Origin: Histoplasma ohiense
Lineage: Eukaryota > Ascomycota > Eurotiomycetes > Onygenales > Ajellomycetaceae
Assembly: GCA_017607445.1 (NCBI GenBank)
Contig: JAEVHH010000002.1
Coordinates: 1,975,501 to 2,039,500 of the forward strand
DNA length: 64,000 nt
Reading direction: 5' to 3'
Shown here: positions 10,385-22,404 of the stretch, piece after piece
Numbering within the stretch: position 1 is the stretch's first letter
Layout: each line of letters starts with the position of its first letter
Position numbers and translations under genes: made by a program
Notes under the pieces: model-generated
Database searches by the model: none
Told to the model about the DNA's origin: nothing
The model's input: the letters and a program-made list of their open reading frames with translations, nothing else

Positions 10385-12845
10385 TTAGTCTACCTTTACT
10401 GAGCTATGAGACGAATTATGTTAGCATTGAGAGGGGGGAAAAGATATGACTATTTTGGGGGAAAGGGTGATTGTTGAGAGAGATTGTGATTATGTTAGGA
10501 CAGCCATACCTGTATATACGGTGAATAAAAGCATAAGCAGTCAAGAATCCAACAGTTCCAGTTAATAGACCATACACCGCACAGCAGAGGAAGCTATAGC
10601 TGAAGAATAACAGGCTCGAAACAAAGCCGCGCACGTGTAACTTGGCATAGTAGTACCATATGCAGTATAAAAAGACCCAAAAGGCGCTGCTTCCGCCCGT
10701 GAAGAAGCTTTGCCACCACCAGCGGTGGTTCTGATGATTCATGAAGGCGTTAGTTTACGTTGGAAGGATAGAAGGGAGTTAAGAAGTAAAGGGTTGTTCA
10801 TGGAAGGGCTAAAGAAAACTTACCTCGCTGTTTAACTGGCAATATGTCGCGATGATCGTGACCTCAGCTACAGTAACGATTAGGATTGTGCAGACAATAC
10901 TTAGGTATCCAAAGACATAGTAGTGTCCGCTTTTGTCCTGAAGCAAGTTTCTGAAGACGAAAAGTAACTCAACAAAGAGAACAGTGAATGGAACGAGCCC
11001 GGTAAGAAGTGTTCCGTGTACAGTCCTCAAATACCATGATTGGGGCGGTATTTGGCGCGCGATGGCGTTTGTACGCGTCGGGTGTTCCCAAGGCTTGGTC
11101 CGCATATATCCAAACCAGCTGCCGAGATAGACAAGGGGAACTTGGATAAGAAGCCAAAGAGCAAGCAAGCCAACAAGTGTGCCGAACGGTAGCGCGGTGC
11201 TAGACGCTTGAGCCCAGACAAAGAGGTTCAGAAAAAACACTAAACAAAATAACAGCCCAGGGAACAGAAGGGAGGTCTGATGCAGGGAGTTAGTATCTGT
11301 TCTACACATTTAAATCTCCAAAAGAGAGAAAGCCGCGCAGAGGAACTTACGATCATCGCGTTCTTGCGCCAGTTATGGCCGCCAAATGTCCTGTAGAGCC
11401 TTCCAGAGAAATAACCAGAGAATACGCCGGCAAAAACAAAAAGGCCAATTCCGACAGAAAGAAATCCACCGCGGAAGCTTGGGTTAAGAATTCCAAGGCA
11501 GCTCAGGAGAAGGAGACCAGCTGCCATGAAAAGTAATTGCATCCCTGAGCCAACGAGGGGCGAAAGCAGCCCGCTATATCCAGGAGTGCGAAATACGTCC
11601 CCATGAAGAAGTTTCCATCCTGCAACATCCTCGAGCTCATCGTCGGTGTCAAGTTCATCGTATTCAAAGCCCTTATCGAGAAGGCCGTTCGAGATATTTT
11701 CACCTAATTTCGGAGTTCTAGAACCACTCTTCGATTTGCGACGTTTTGATCTAATCTTTCCCTCCTCCATCGCGCCGTCTCCATGACCCTTCACATCACC
11801 CAGGACTGTCTTGCCCCATATCACAAAGACCGTCACACCCAGCATTCCGGATATCACCAAGGAATTTAAGATTGCTAGCCAGTGAGTTTTGGTTCCTTCT
11901 CGCTGGTTATTGAAGTATAAATCCCACCGGTTCCACCACTCAACCTTGTCTTCTTTACGGAAGTACACAGAGTATGTATATGGAATTGAAAGTGTCGCTC
12001 CGTCATCTACATCCACATCATGTTCTGGGATGTAAGACGAGTCAGTGTATTGGTGCGCCAATCTCGTGTTATTCGAGGGAATGTGTAAAGCCAATCCATC
12101 GTGTTCGATGTGTGTTTGTCTAGGACAGCCATCTGCACGCCTATCACTCGCGTCAATGCTCTTCGCATGAATCTCAAACCCTACAATCACCTTCTCGCCT
12201 CGTTGGCCAGCTTTACCTGGTGCCTTGCGCCAGCGGATGACAAAGGTGAAATGATTGTGTATATAGTATGTGGGTTTGCCGTCCATGGGGGAGAAATCTA
12301 GGTAACCCAGCTTAAAGCCTGTTGCATAGTACTTTTGCGTACGGTCTACGGTTACAAAACTCGTAGCCCCCGGAAGATTGTCCATAATCCACTCCGCAAC
12401 ATATCCATCCATAATCAATTCCTTGGCCCGTTTGACAGCTTGTCGGTCGATCGGGCGGTTACAAAGGAATTGGCATTCAACATCCTTCCCCATGACAACA
12501 TCGAAGTCAGATGCCATGACCCTGTCCCCTCGGAGCACCTCACCCAGGTTGAGTGATATGCTGTGCCCGCTCCTAAAAGGAGAGCCATGTTTCTTTCCAG
12601 TCGGAGGGCACACGAAAGGAAGTTCAAAGTATGCGTATTGCAACTGGGTACTGTCTGAAAAGATCTTATTCACGAATACCGGGATAGCTTCGTTGTCACG
12701 ATAACTCTTGATGGAGTACCCTAGAAAGCCCGATTGTCCGTATTCGTTAACGTATGTCACGTAGGATCTGAGTTTCTCATAATCACCTACCTGGTAAGTA
12801 GAAAGCTCCAGCACTACATGTCAGACCTAGCCATGCGCATAACAT
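10385..12845 (-). CDS. TM9/nonaspanin (EMP70) family endomembrane protein
   Basis: Multispanning Golgi/endosomal protein of the TM9SF (TMN) family, involved in membrane-protein sorting. Model complement(10385..10403, 10510..10730, 10824..11276, 11351..12720, 12791..12845), 705 aa, all phases matching. The first exon (55 nt) encodes a short signal peptide (MLCAWLGLTCSAG) running straight into AFYLPG, and joins exon 2 to give the family's PGYSIKSYRDNE. The lumenal domain has PVFVNKIFSD, LNLGEVLRGDR and CQFLCNR. A charged cytosolic loop (KRRKSKSGSRTPK, then acidic) follows the first helix. The C-terminal block has nine predicted helices with RTFGGHNWRKN and YTIIATYCQLN-like motifs. The last 19-nt exon gives a VKVD-COOH ending, matching the known KxD/E COPI-binding Golgi-retention signal of plant EMP12. 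Without these two small exons the ends of the protein would be wrong. Confidence 0.93.
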
Positions 12846-14617
12846 ATAAGGCAGGGACCGGCCTCGCATCTGGACACAGTGAGCCATAGTGTTGGACGTA
12901 GGTGTCTTTCGCAACCAGTGGGAATGCTAAATCGATTTCATAAGCGTGAAGCAGCTGGTTGTCTATGATGAGCGGTCGAAGGGTAACTATACGCAGCAAG
13001 CGGCACAAGTGTCGGTTTTCCCGCAAGGCAACCTCTCTGCCCAACGTCCGATGCGGAGAAATGCAGCGTGGTAAATGAGCGTAATTGGCACAGAGTGCCC
13101 TAGGAGGTACTGGGAGATGCGCAGAGGATAAATGTCCCTAATGATGTTCTAGAGCCAAGTAGCAATGCTCTTGGCTAGAAATGGAGCTCGCTAAGCGGGC
13201 GTCGAGGCAAGTCATCAACCAGCGAAGAAAACCAACAGGTTATCGAGAGCAAGCCGAACGGTTGTCACGAACGCGATATTGAGGGCAATGCACTACAGAA
13301 GCAATAGCGGCATGATATCGACCAGATGGCGGATTGTTCTTAAGGTGGTTCCGAAGTTGCCAAATTGGGTTAAGGCCCAGCTAGTCTGTAATTTGACTTT
13401 CGGACATTCTCCACTTTAAGATGCATCTCTAATATTCTCTATCTTAATGTCAACAAAAAAAGATATTTATAGTATGTTTCTAATTAGAAGAGAAGTATTC
13501 TTTTAACTATTAAAAGTATTAAAAGAAGCTCATATTTCTGATACTAGAGCTATTATATAAATATAAATATCTCTCACTTCAGTTTAGTAGATTGAGTATA
13601 TATTTGTAAAGTAGAACTAACTCGGCTAGTGAGGTGTAGGCTGTCAGTTCTGACCTGCATACACTTCTCATAGTCTTAGAAAAAATATGAACAACAAAAA
13701 CGAAATGTTCTCACTGTGGGCGTTGTATCGGATATCCTTGATATCGTGGCTGCTAGCAACCGGACACATCGATAGGGTTCCGTTGGAAGCGGGTCGTTTG
13801 CTCTTTTCCGCTTTGGGCTTGATTGGCCTGATGGGACTCCGCGTTGCGCCTGTGTCCCTATAAGCGGTAGTTATGTTGGATAACTAGTGGAAAGGGGTTC
13901 GACGCTACGTATATATATGGTGCTTTTTAGCTGCTTTGTTCTAAAGCCCGAGGAGAGAACAGTGCTGTATTTTGAGGGCCTGGGTCTTATTTTTCCCGTT
14001 TATCTTTTTACTTTACTTTTTATTTATGACCTTTATTAAATCCTTTTATTTTTTCTGTTCCATCGATAACCGCTTCTTCCTCCAATCACATCGCTCTAGG
14101 GGAGAGAGCCATGAGCCAGGAGGCCCAGGGTGGAATGGTCTTGGGCACATAAGGAAGCGTGGTGTTTAAAAAAAAAAATAAAAATAAAAATAAGGAAATT
14201 CATGGCCAATCTGATTTACAAAAACAGGATAATAGAGCAGAGCTTGCATGCCAACTACAGCAGGTGCCATAAGTCAGGGCTGATTAATACAAGAGCGGGG
14301 TGAAGAAATCCAAGATAGATAGAACACGGAAAAGCCAGACAAAAGGAAAAATGGAAGTGGTAACGCCGCATCACTGTAGCATGCACCCAAGGGAGATGGA
14401 GCAAAAATAGAAGCAAATAAAATAAATAAAAAGTAGAAAAATTTTTATTTTCTCTTCAACTAGAGGGTGTTGGCATCATCAACATTCTTTGCGCGCAACA
14501 GAAACAAAAATGCACAAAAGCTGCGAAAGAAGAAATACTAAATATAGCAGATCCCGAAGTTATCAATTCACTAAGGGTAAAGACAAGGTACATAAAAAGA
14601 CAAATGAAAATGGATGC
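12846..14617. other. Intergenic, with an AT-rich patch
   Basis: About 1.8 kb between the nonaspanin 5' end and the DSK2 3' end. 13436-13620 is strikingly AT-rich and flanked by ordinary-composition DNA. A run of A's and (AAAAT) units lies at 14166-14195. No gene seen. Confidence 0.6.
13436..13620. repeat. AT-rich island, possible degraded repeat
   Basis: Long stretches of A/T with TATTAAAAGTATTAAAAG-type near-repeats, sharply unlike the flanks. It could be a RIP-mutated repeat remnant, but there is no recognisable coding or terminal-repeat sequence. Confidence 0.35.
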
Positions 14618-15603
14618 TCATGGATGGTTGAGTAAATATTCAACCGCGCCTTGCACACTCCCGCCCGTCCGTCTCAGAGCCTCAATATTCCGCTCGAATT
14701 CATAAAAGCCCATATCATTTAGTTGTCTCAGTTGTTCTGCATATCTTTCTTCTGGCGGCCGGGTATCCTGGGGTGCTGGGCTGCCAGCACCTCTACCTCC
14801 GAACAAAGTTGCAAGCGGATTGTTGGCTGGGTCTATGTTGGAAGAAGGTGGGTTTTGGCCACCGCCATTTAGAGTTTGTAACATCTGAGTGAATAAATTG
14901 GGGTCTTGGATGAATGGGTTGTCTTGTAGTGCTGCGAAGGGGTTAGATGGGTTTTGGGGTTGCTGCTGCTGGTTTTGGTTGTTCGCGTTGGTTTGAGGTT
15001 GGCCGAGGTAAGCAGGACTAAGTAGGAATGCGTATGGGTTTGGCTGTGGAGCAGTTCCCGTATTAGCTGCATTGTTATCGCCTGTAGGTGTTTGTGTGGG
15101 TAAAGTTGCGCCAGATGGTGGAGTGGCACCAAAGAGAGCGGCGAATGGATTTCCACCACCAGCACCACCTTGGGCTCCTGGCATACCAAACAAGTTGAAC
15201 ATATTTGCAGTATCGTTGGCGGTATTAGCAGATGGGGTTTGATTATCATGAGTACCACGGCTCTCCTCGGGGGTTGTGTTTGTTACACCTGGGGCGGGAA
15301 ATGCGCTGCCACCGCCAGCTCCTCCACCTCCGCCTATACCCATAGCCCTTTGCATTTGAGTCATTTGGCGGATCACATTTGGATCAGTCAACATTCGTCT
15401 GAATAATGGAGACTGCATCATTTGGCGAACCCCAGGCCCCATTTCCAGCAGCATCGGATTTTGTTGAATCATCATATCAATAAGTTGAGGGTTTTGTAAG
15501 GCTTCATTCATACTAGACTGAAATTGCGGGTTTTCGAGCATTCTAATAATTTCTTCCGAATCTGGAGGGGGCCCCATCTATGCGAGATCTCAGGATTGGT
15601 TTT

Positions 15604-15637
<34 letters not shown>

Positions 15638-16136
15638 GTTAATGAAGAGGGGGAAGGGTATTATTATCACTTACACCACCATCAGGTCCAAACATACCCG
15701 CGCCTGGCAACTGCGTAAATCCAGCATATCTTGCCCCTGTGAGTCCTGCTAGTGGATTATTTCCCGTTCCAGCCGCGATGTTGGTTGGTACGTTGGGGAG
15801 GCCCGGGGTTCGGGTTCGGTCGCCCGAAGTGGTACTGGAGCCCTGGGAAGGAGGAGCTGGGCGCTGATTGCTAATGGCACTCTTGACAAGGTGAATTGAA
15901 TGGCCATCCTTAACATTATGGGTAGCTAGCGTATCACCATCTTTCAACACCCGACCAGAATAGATCAAGCGTTGTCGTTCTGCTGGAACATCTGCATAGT
16001 CCGAACCAGCTAATTTTGCTTTGAGATCAGCTATAGTAGTCGACGGATCCAGCGTCAGAGTGTATTTGACATCATTTGAAGATTTGACGTGGAAGGTGAT
16101 GGGCGATTGCTCCCCCGGAGAACTATCCTCCGCCAT
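14618..16136 (-). CDS. DSK2: Ubiquilin / DSK2 ubiquitin shuttle protein
   Basis: UBL-UBA shuttle factor delivering ubiquitinated proteins to the proteasome. Model complement(14618..15577, 15675..16136), 473 aa, one 97-nt intron in phase 0. The N-terminal ubiquitin-like domain (about residues 12-85) reads ITFHVKSSNDVKYTLTLDPS through VPAERQRLIYSGRVLKDGDTL to VKDGHSIHLVK. The middle has STI1-type Met/Gln/Asn/Pro-rich helices (MLENPQFQSSMNEALQNPQ, MIQQNPMLLEMGPGVRQMM) and low-complexity NPFAALFG repeats. The C-terminal UBA domain reads RYAEQLRQLNDMGFYEFERN through GSVQGAVEYLLNHP, with the MGF loop. The intron contains a 30-nt homopolymer (T's on the coding strand) between donor and acceptor. Head to head with RSE1. 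Confidence 0.95.
15605..15634 (+). repeat. Homopolymer A30 inside the DSK2 intron
   Basis: Thirty consecutive A's on the + strand; on the coding strand this is a T30 polypyrimidine tract about 28 nt before the 3' splice site. Confidence 0.95.
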
Positions 16137-16700
16137 GGTAACAGGGCCAAGTAAGCAGTGAGGGGAAGAGGAGGGAGGAGTTGAAGGATGAACAAAGCTG
16201 TACTACCCAACTAGAGGACGAAATCAAGACGTCATATGACATACAAAGAGACGTAGAGAGTTGGCAGAGGCAATGTCGGCTAAATCTGTCACTGAAGCGG
16301 CTGTGAACGAGATGTTGAAGCCGCCGTCGCCATGTTCGATGCGGTAGTTGGGAAGAAGACTGGATGCAGCAGTGGACGGATTAGGCGCTAGTGCGGAAAG
16401 GGAGCTCGCCTGCGGCCACTAGAGCCGCATGGAACAACACCGAAACTGACAAAAAAACCTGTCAATTCAACCTCAGCAAACCTCCGCGCGCCAGATGTTA
16501 ATTTTCTTGCGTGATTAACCTCCACGCCGCTTGTTCGCTACTTCGTTTCACCTATATCAGTGGCGAGGGACTGCCTTGGCAGCGCGTCAGGTCACAACTT
16601 TACTTATGACAATGCAATTGACGCCTTTGTAACCCCGTGCCAGATCATCTGTCTGTTCTCCTCTGGCCTCAGCCTCCTCAACACCCAATATTGTCTCAAA
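16137..16700. promoter_or_regulatory. Divergent promoter region DSK2 / RSE1
   Basis: 564 bp between the two divergent start codons, presumably holding both promoters and both 5' untranslated regions. No further gene seen. Confidence 0.6.
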
Positions 16701-19700
16701 ATGGCGACCACTTCGTCGTTGTTCATGTACTCGCTGACGATTCAGCCACCTACAGCAATTACTCAAGCAATTTTGGGCCAGTTTGCGGGGACAAAGGAAC
16801 AGCAGATTGTCACTGCGTCTGGTTCGAAGCTCACAATCCATCGCCCAGACCCAGCACACGGAAAAATCAGAACCCTCTTCTCTCAAGATGTTTTTGGTAT
16901 TATCAGGGCCTTGGCGGCCTTCAGACTAGCTGGCAGCAGTAAAGGTATGTTTTTGACCAACCCTTTTTATCAAGGCCACTTTAGTGATTCGTCAAGCTCT
17001 TGGGGCAGCCTAAGCTCCTGTTGTTGCGCACACTTCCACGCCGCACCGCTGAAGCCTGCCCCCCATTTCGCTACCAACTTTGATTGAGCTATGCTGAGTA
17101 TATCCTATTAGATTACATCATTATTGGATCTGATTCAGGACGGATCACCATAATCGAATATGTTCCATCCCAGAACCGGTTTAATAGAATCCATCTGGAG
17201 ACCTTCGGGAAATCGGGAATTCGACGCGTTATTCCTGGCCAGTATTTAGCAGTCGATCCGAAAGGCAGAGCGTGCTTAATTGCTTCAGTGGAGAAGAATA
17301 AACTGGTCTATGTTCTCAACAGAAATACTCAGGCGGAGTTAACGATATCCTCGCCGCTGGAGGCTCATAAACCCCAAACCCTGGTTTTTGCCCTGACAGC
17401 TTTAGATGTTGGGTATGACAATCCGATATTTGCGGCTCTGGAAGTTGAATACACAGAAGCCGACCAAGATCCCACAGGTCAGGCCTACGAAGAGCTGGAA
17501 AAGCATTTGGTTTACTACGAACTCGACTTAGGATTGAATCATGTAGTCAGGAAATGGTCGGACCCGGTCGATCGCTCCGCATCGATGCTTTTTCAGGTTC
17601 CTGGTGGTGCAGATGGCCCAAGTGGCTGTCTTGTATGTGCAGAGGACAACATCACTTACCGTCACTCGAATCAAGATGCATTTCGCGTACCTATCCCGCG
17701 TCGCAGCGGACCCACGGAAAATCCAGAGAGAAAGCGCTACATTACAGCTGGTGTTATGCATAAAATGCGTGGCGCATTTTTCTTTTTGTTACAGACCGAA
17801 GATGGCGATCTTTTTAAGGTTACCCTTGATATGGTGGAGGATGACAACGGCCAGATTACCGGAGAGGTTAGCAGATTGAAGCTAAAGTACTTCGACACTG
17901 TGCCAATTGCTTCCAGCTTATGCATTTTAAAGAGCGGCTTCCTGTTCGTCGCAAGTGAAACGGGAAATCACCATTTCTATCAATTTGAAAAGCTTGGAGA
18001 TGACGATGATGAAATCGAGTTTACCAGTGATGCGTACTCTGCAGACCTTTCAGAACCTCTTCCGCCTGCATACTTTCGTCCGCGACCTTATGAAAATGTC
18101 AATCTCGTCGAGAGTATTGATTCATTGAACCCGCTGATGGATTGCAGAATCGCGAACTTGACAGATGACGACGCTCCTCAAATCTACACAATTTGCGGCA
18201 CGGGAGCGAGGAGCAGCTTCAGAACTCTTAAGCACGGCTTGGAAGTTGCTGAAATCGTCGAGTCGGAACTTCCAAGCGTTCCATCAGCCGTCTGGACTAC
18301 TAAACTGACACGCGAAGACGAATTTGATGCTTATATAATTTTGTCTTTCTCTAATGGCACACTCGTCCTTAGCATTGGCGAAACGGTGGAAGAAGTAACG
18401 GATACTGGGTTCCTGTCTTCGGCACCAACGCTTGCAGTGCAGCAGCTAGGAGAAGATTCTCTTATCCAGGTTCACCCGAAGGGTATACGCCATATCCACG
18501 CTGATAGAAGAGTTAATGAATGGCCAGCACCGCAACATCGATCGATTGTTGCGGCAACAACAAACGAGCGCCAAGTTGCCATCGCACTAAGCTCTGGCGA
18601 GATTGTATACTTCGAGATGGATACGGACGGTTCTCTTGCAGAATACGATGAGAAACGAGCAATGTCTGGCACAGTGACATGTCTTAGCTTGGGAGAGGTC
18701 CCGAGAGGACGCGCCAGAAGTTCATTCCTCGCTGTGGGCTGCGACGACTCTACTGTCCGTATTTTGAGTCTGGATCCAGAGTCAACACTGGAGAATAAAT
18801 CTGTCCAGGCGCTGACATCGGCGCCATCAGCTTTATCAATTATGGCCATGTCTGATTCCACATCTGGCGGATCCACACTTTATCTACATATTGGTCTGTA
18901 TTCGGGCATATACCTCCGGACAGTGCTTGATGAAGTGACTGGCGAACTATCAGATACGCGTACCAGGTTCCTTGGTTTAAAACCTGTAAAGCTCTTCCAA
19001 GTTTCCGTGAAAGAGCAGACGGCCGTTCTGGCATTAAGTTCACGCCCTTGGCTCGGTTATTCACATTTACAAACCAAAGCCTTTATGCTTACCCCTCTGG
19101 ATTATGTCAGTTTAGAATGGGGCTGGAATTTTAGCAGTGAGCAATGCGTCGAGGGGATGGTTGGCATCCAAGGACAAAATCTCAGGTACGTGGTGATCTC
19201 CCTCTTTTGAATATATTCGAAGTTTTCATGATGAGACAGCCTCCCAAGTCACAGCATTGACTATGCGGAATAAAACTATTTAAATTATCCAATTGTTCCT
19301 ACTGAAATTAACACAATCACCTAACTTTGTCTTACCTTTCGGTCTTTCCACATATCATTGTACAGGATCGCTGACATATTTACAAATAGGATCTTCTCCC
19401 TCGAGAAACTGGAGAATAACCTTCTGCAAGAAACGATACCTCTCCAGTATACGCCGCGACATTTCATTAAGCACCCTGAATATCCTCTATTTTACGTTAT
19501 TGAAGCAGAAAACAATATCCTTTCGCCAGGTACAAGAACCAAGCTTCTTAATGACTCTGATGCCGTCAATGGTGATACGACACCTCTACCACCGGAAGAG
19601 TTCGGTTACCCGCGCGGGATTGGGCATTGGGCATCATGCATACAAATTGTTGATCCAATAAATTCAAAACGCGTCATTTCACAAATCGAACTCGAAGAAA

Positions 19701-20773
19701 ATGAAGCGGCTGTTAGTGTGGCGGCTGTTCCATTTTCGAGCCAGGATGACGAAACGTTCCTAGTTGTGGGAACTGGGAAGGATATGGTTGTTAATCCAAG
19801 GTCCTGCACAGCCGGTTTTATCCATATTTATAGGTTCCAGGAAGAGGGCAAGGAGCTAGAATTTATCCACAAAACCAAGGTTGAGCAACCTCCGATGGCC
19901 CTTCTCGGCTTCCAAGGACGGCTTCTGGCGGGCATAGGTACAGATCTAAGAATTTACGACCTGGGAATGAAGCAGATGCTTCGAAAATGTCAGGCGTCAG
20001 TTGTCCCGCACCTTGTGGTGGGTTTGCAGACACAAGGTAGTCGAATCATCGTCAGCGACGTACAGGAAAGCCTGACCTACGTCGTCTACAAGTATCAAGA
20101 AAACCGCCTCATTCCGTTTGTCGACGATGTTATTTCTCGCTGGACCACTTGCACCACAATGGTCGACTATGAAACTGTTGCCGGAGGTGACAAGTTCGGG
20201 AACCTATGGCTTCTCCGATGTCCTGCAAAGGCGTCGGAAGAAGCTGATGAGGATGGCTCAGGTGCGCATCTGATTCATGAACGGCAGTACCTGCAAGGAG
20301 CCCCGAATAGGCTAAACCTGGTTGCCCACTTCTATCCTCAGGATTTACCCACCAGCATCCAAAAGGCACAACTTGTCACAGGCGGGCGAGATATCCTCGT
20401 GTGGACCGGACTTCAGGGGACCGTGTCAATGTTGATACCGTTTATCAGTCGTGAAGAGGTGGATTTCTTCCAAAGTCTGGAAATGCAGCTTGCCGCTCAG
20501 AATCCACCACTTGCTGGACGAGATCATCTAATATATAGGAGTTATTATGCTCCGGCAAAGGGTACTATTGATGGCGACCTCTGTGAAACGTATCTCTTGC
20601 TTCCAAATGACAAGAAGCAGCAGATTGCAGGGGAGTTGGATCGATCGGTAAGGGAAATCGAACGAAAGATTGCTGTAAGTGTCTTCATTATTATTAATCT
20701 TGACACCCAGACTAGTGCAATGTCAATCTTGCTAACTGTTATTTAGGATATGCGAACACAGGTTGCTTACTGA
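16701..20773 (+). CDS. RSE1: Pre-mRNA splicing factor RSE1 (SF3b subunit 3 / SF3b130)
   Basis: U2 snRNP SF3b subunit, triple beta-propeller protein related to DDB1 and CPSF160, needed for branch-site recognition. Model join(16701..16944, 17112..19185, 19390..20674, 20747..20773), 1209 aa, typical of the family. Starts MATTSSLFMYSLTIQPPTAI. Family stretches include IVTASGSKLTIHRPDP, DYIIIGSDSGRITIIEY, FGKSGIRRVIPGQYLAVDPKG, EGMVGIQGQNLR and FSLEKLENNLLQ. The CPSF_A domain lies at the C-terminus (PNRLNLVAHFYPQDLPTS, HLIYRSYYAPAKGTIDGDLCE). The final exon encodes only DMRTQVAY. Two in-frame acceptors for exon 3 exist (after 19365 and after 19389). I chose the second because the family reads NLR-IFS-EKL without the extra eight residues. 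An in-frame upstream ATG-like extension to 16560 lacks homology. Confidence 0.95.
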
Positions 20774-22404
20774 TTGGATTTTGGGAGTCGAAATGGGGCG
20801 TTTTAATCATGTTCTTATCTTTGGCTCACAATGTACACTACGACACCCTGCCTCTCTATCCTCGAGCCTTAACGGTTGGTTGTTTTATGTTCCCGGTATA
20901 TCCCTCTGCTTGATTCCTTGGCTGGCGCAACCTGGAGTCATGTTCTTAAACACTTGAATTTAACAGAAAATTAACCAACAAAAATTAATAATGGCCCCGT
21001 ATGTTGCTGTGACCATATTCTAATTCCCTACTCGATTTGCATTGATGTGTATAGATTGTTTGCAATAACAAGAAATCAAACAAAGGGAATGTCTCTTTCC
21101 TCGCTCGATCTGTCTACGTTTTTCCTTCAATCGTCTGATCTTGAGCTGGATTCACCCCATCCCAACTTTTCCCTTCCTTATCCAATGGGTATTTGGGTTG
21201 GTATGGATGGGGCTGTTTGAGACGAGAAAAAGGGAAAGAAGATTTATTTTCTCTGCCCGCCAACGATCTTTGAGTACGGTCTCGTCCACTTTTTCCTCCA
21301 GGATTCTGAGACCGTAATATATCAGTTGCTACATTAATATAACAATTTTATTCTTTTTCTACGTATACCTCTCATTTTTTCCGCTTTTTTTTTCGGTTTC
21401 CACGTATGGAGCTTAGCTAGAGCTGCTTGAACGAGGAGTTTCGTTCTTCCCTAGCTATTCATTTCCAAGCTATGTTGTTTTCAAGTAGTTTTATCGTCCT
21501 TCTCTTTCCCCTCTCTCCAGCATCGACGTCAGTTGTACCGCGTGATATCCGTGTTGTCTAGTGGAATACTATTACATGGACAGTATACTAGTTAGTACTC
21601 ATGGCCACATCGCTGTATAACTCTTTTATTTGGGGGATCATGTTATAACGTGCATAGCGTGCCCCACGGATAAATTCTCCTTCACTAAACAACGTTCTTT
21701 TCATGGCAAGCAAGTCATCTTGTCCCTATAAGCATGAAGTTAGGGTCACTGAGATGGCCATGCAACCAGCTAACCAGAAGACCAGCTGGATAATGCCGCT
21801 GGGAAATTGGCGGCTCGACTTCCTCTGGAGCCAAAAGCATCCAGTCTGGCACTTCCGAGTGAAAGGGCCTGGGAGTGTAGCATTTCTTGGGATATTCATA
21901 TTTGGTTGCCGGCTCTGTTACAGTGTTTATACTTTTCCTTTTCAATAATCTGCATGATACACTTTGAACTTCTAAAGAGCGTCAAAGCTCCGAGTTTGGA
22001 GGACGGGCTTGTTTCGATATCTTTTGTTAGTTTGAGATATTTTCTAGTTTTTGTGTGCTTTGTTTGTATTCCTCGCCCCTTTCATTTTCACTACTGACGG
22101 ATAATGCAGCACCGGTGAAACGAACTTAGTCTGGCTGAGTGGCATACAAAGAAAGACAACACGCATGCTTGCTTTGACAGTAAACTGTCAAACTCGTTCA
22201 ATGCTCTGGAAGCAGACGTTTCATCTTGCCGAAGAACAAAGTGATTGTTGTGTATCACTGGCATATCATTTGCCATCGTAGGTTATTGATGTCGTCATTG
22301 AATTTTCTTTCTCTCTGGAAAATTACGAGCTCTCTTACATTGGTAGCCTAGCGGATGTTATAAAATAAAAATGGGTACACCGCTTCCTCAGTTTTCTAGA
22401 CTAT
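20774..22404. other. Intergenic, 3' flank of RSE1
   Basis: About 1.6 kb, mostly T-rich pyrimidine stretches (21120-21560). Short open frames at 21.7-21.95 kb on both strands have no protein-like character. No gene or RNA recognised. Confidence 0.6.

Noticed and set aside
19358..19389. Earlier acceptor for RSE1 exon 3 as the main site
   Set aside because: It would insert eight residues into a conserved strand; kept only as an alternative.
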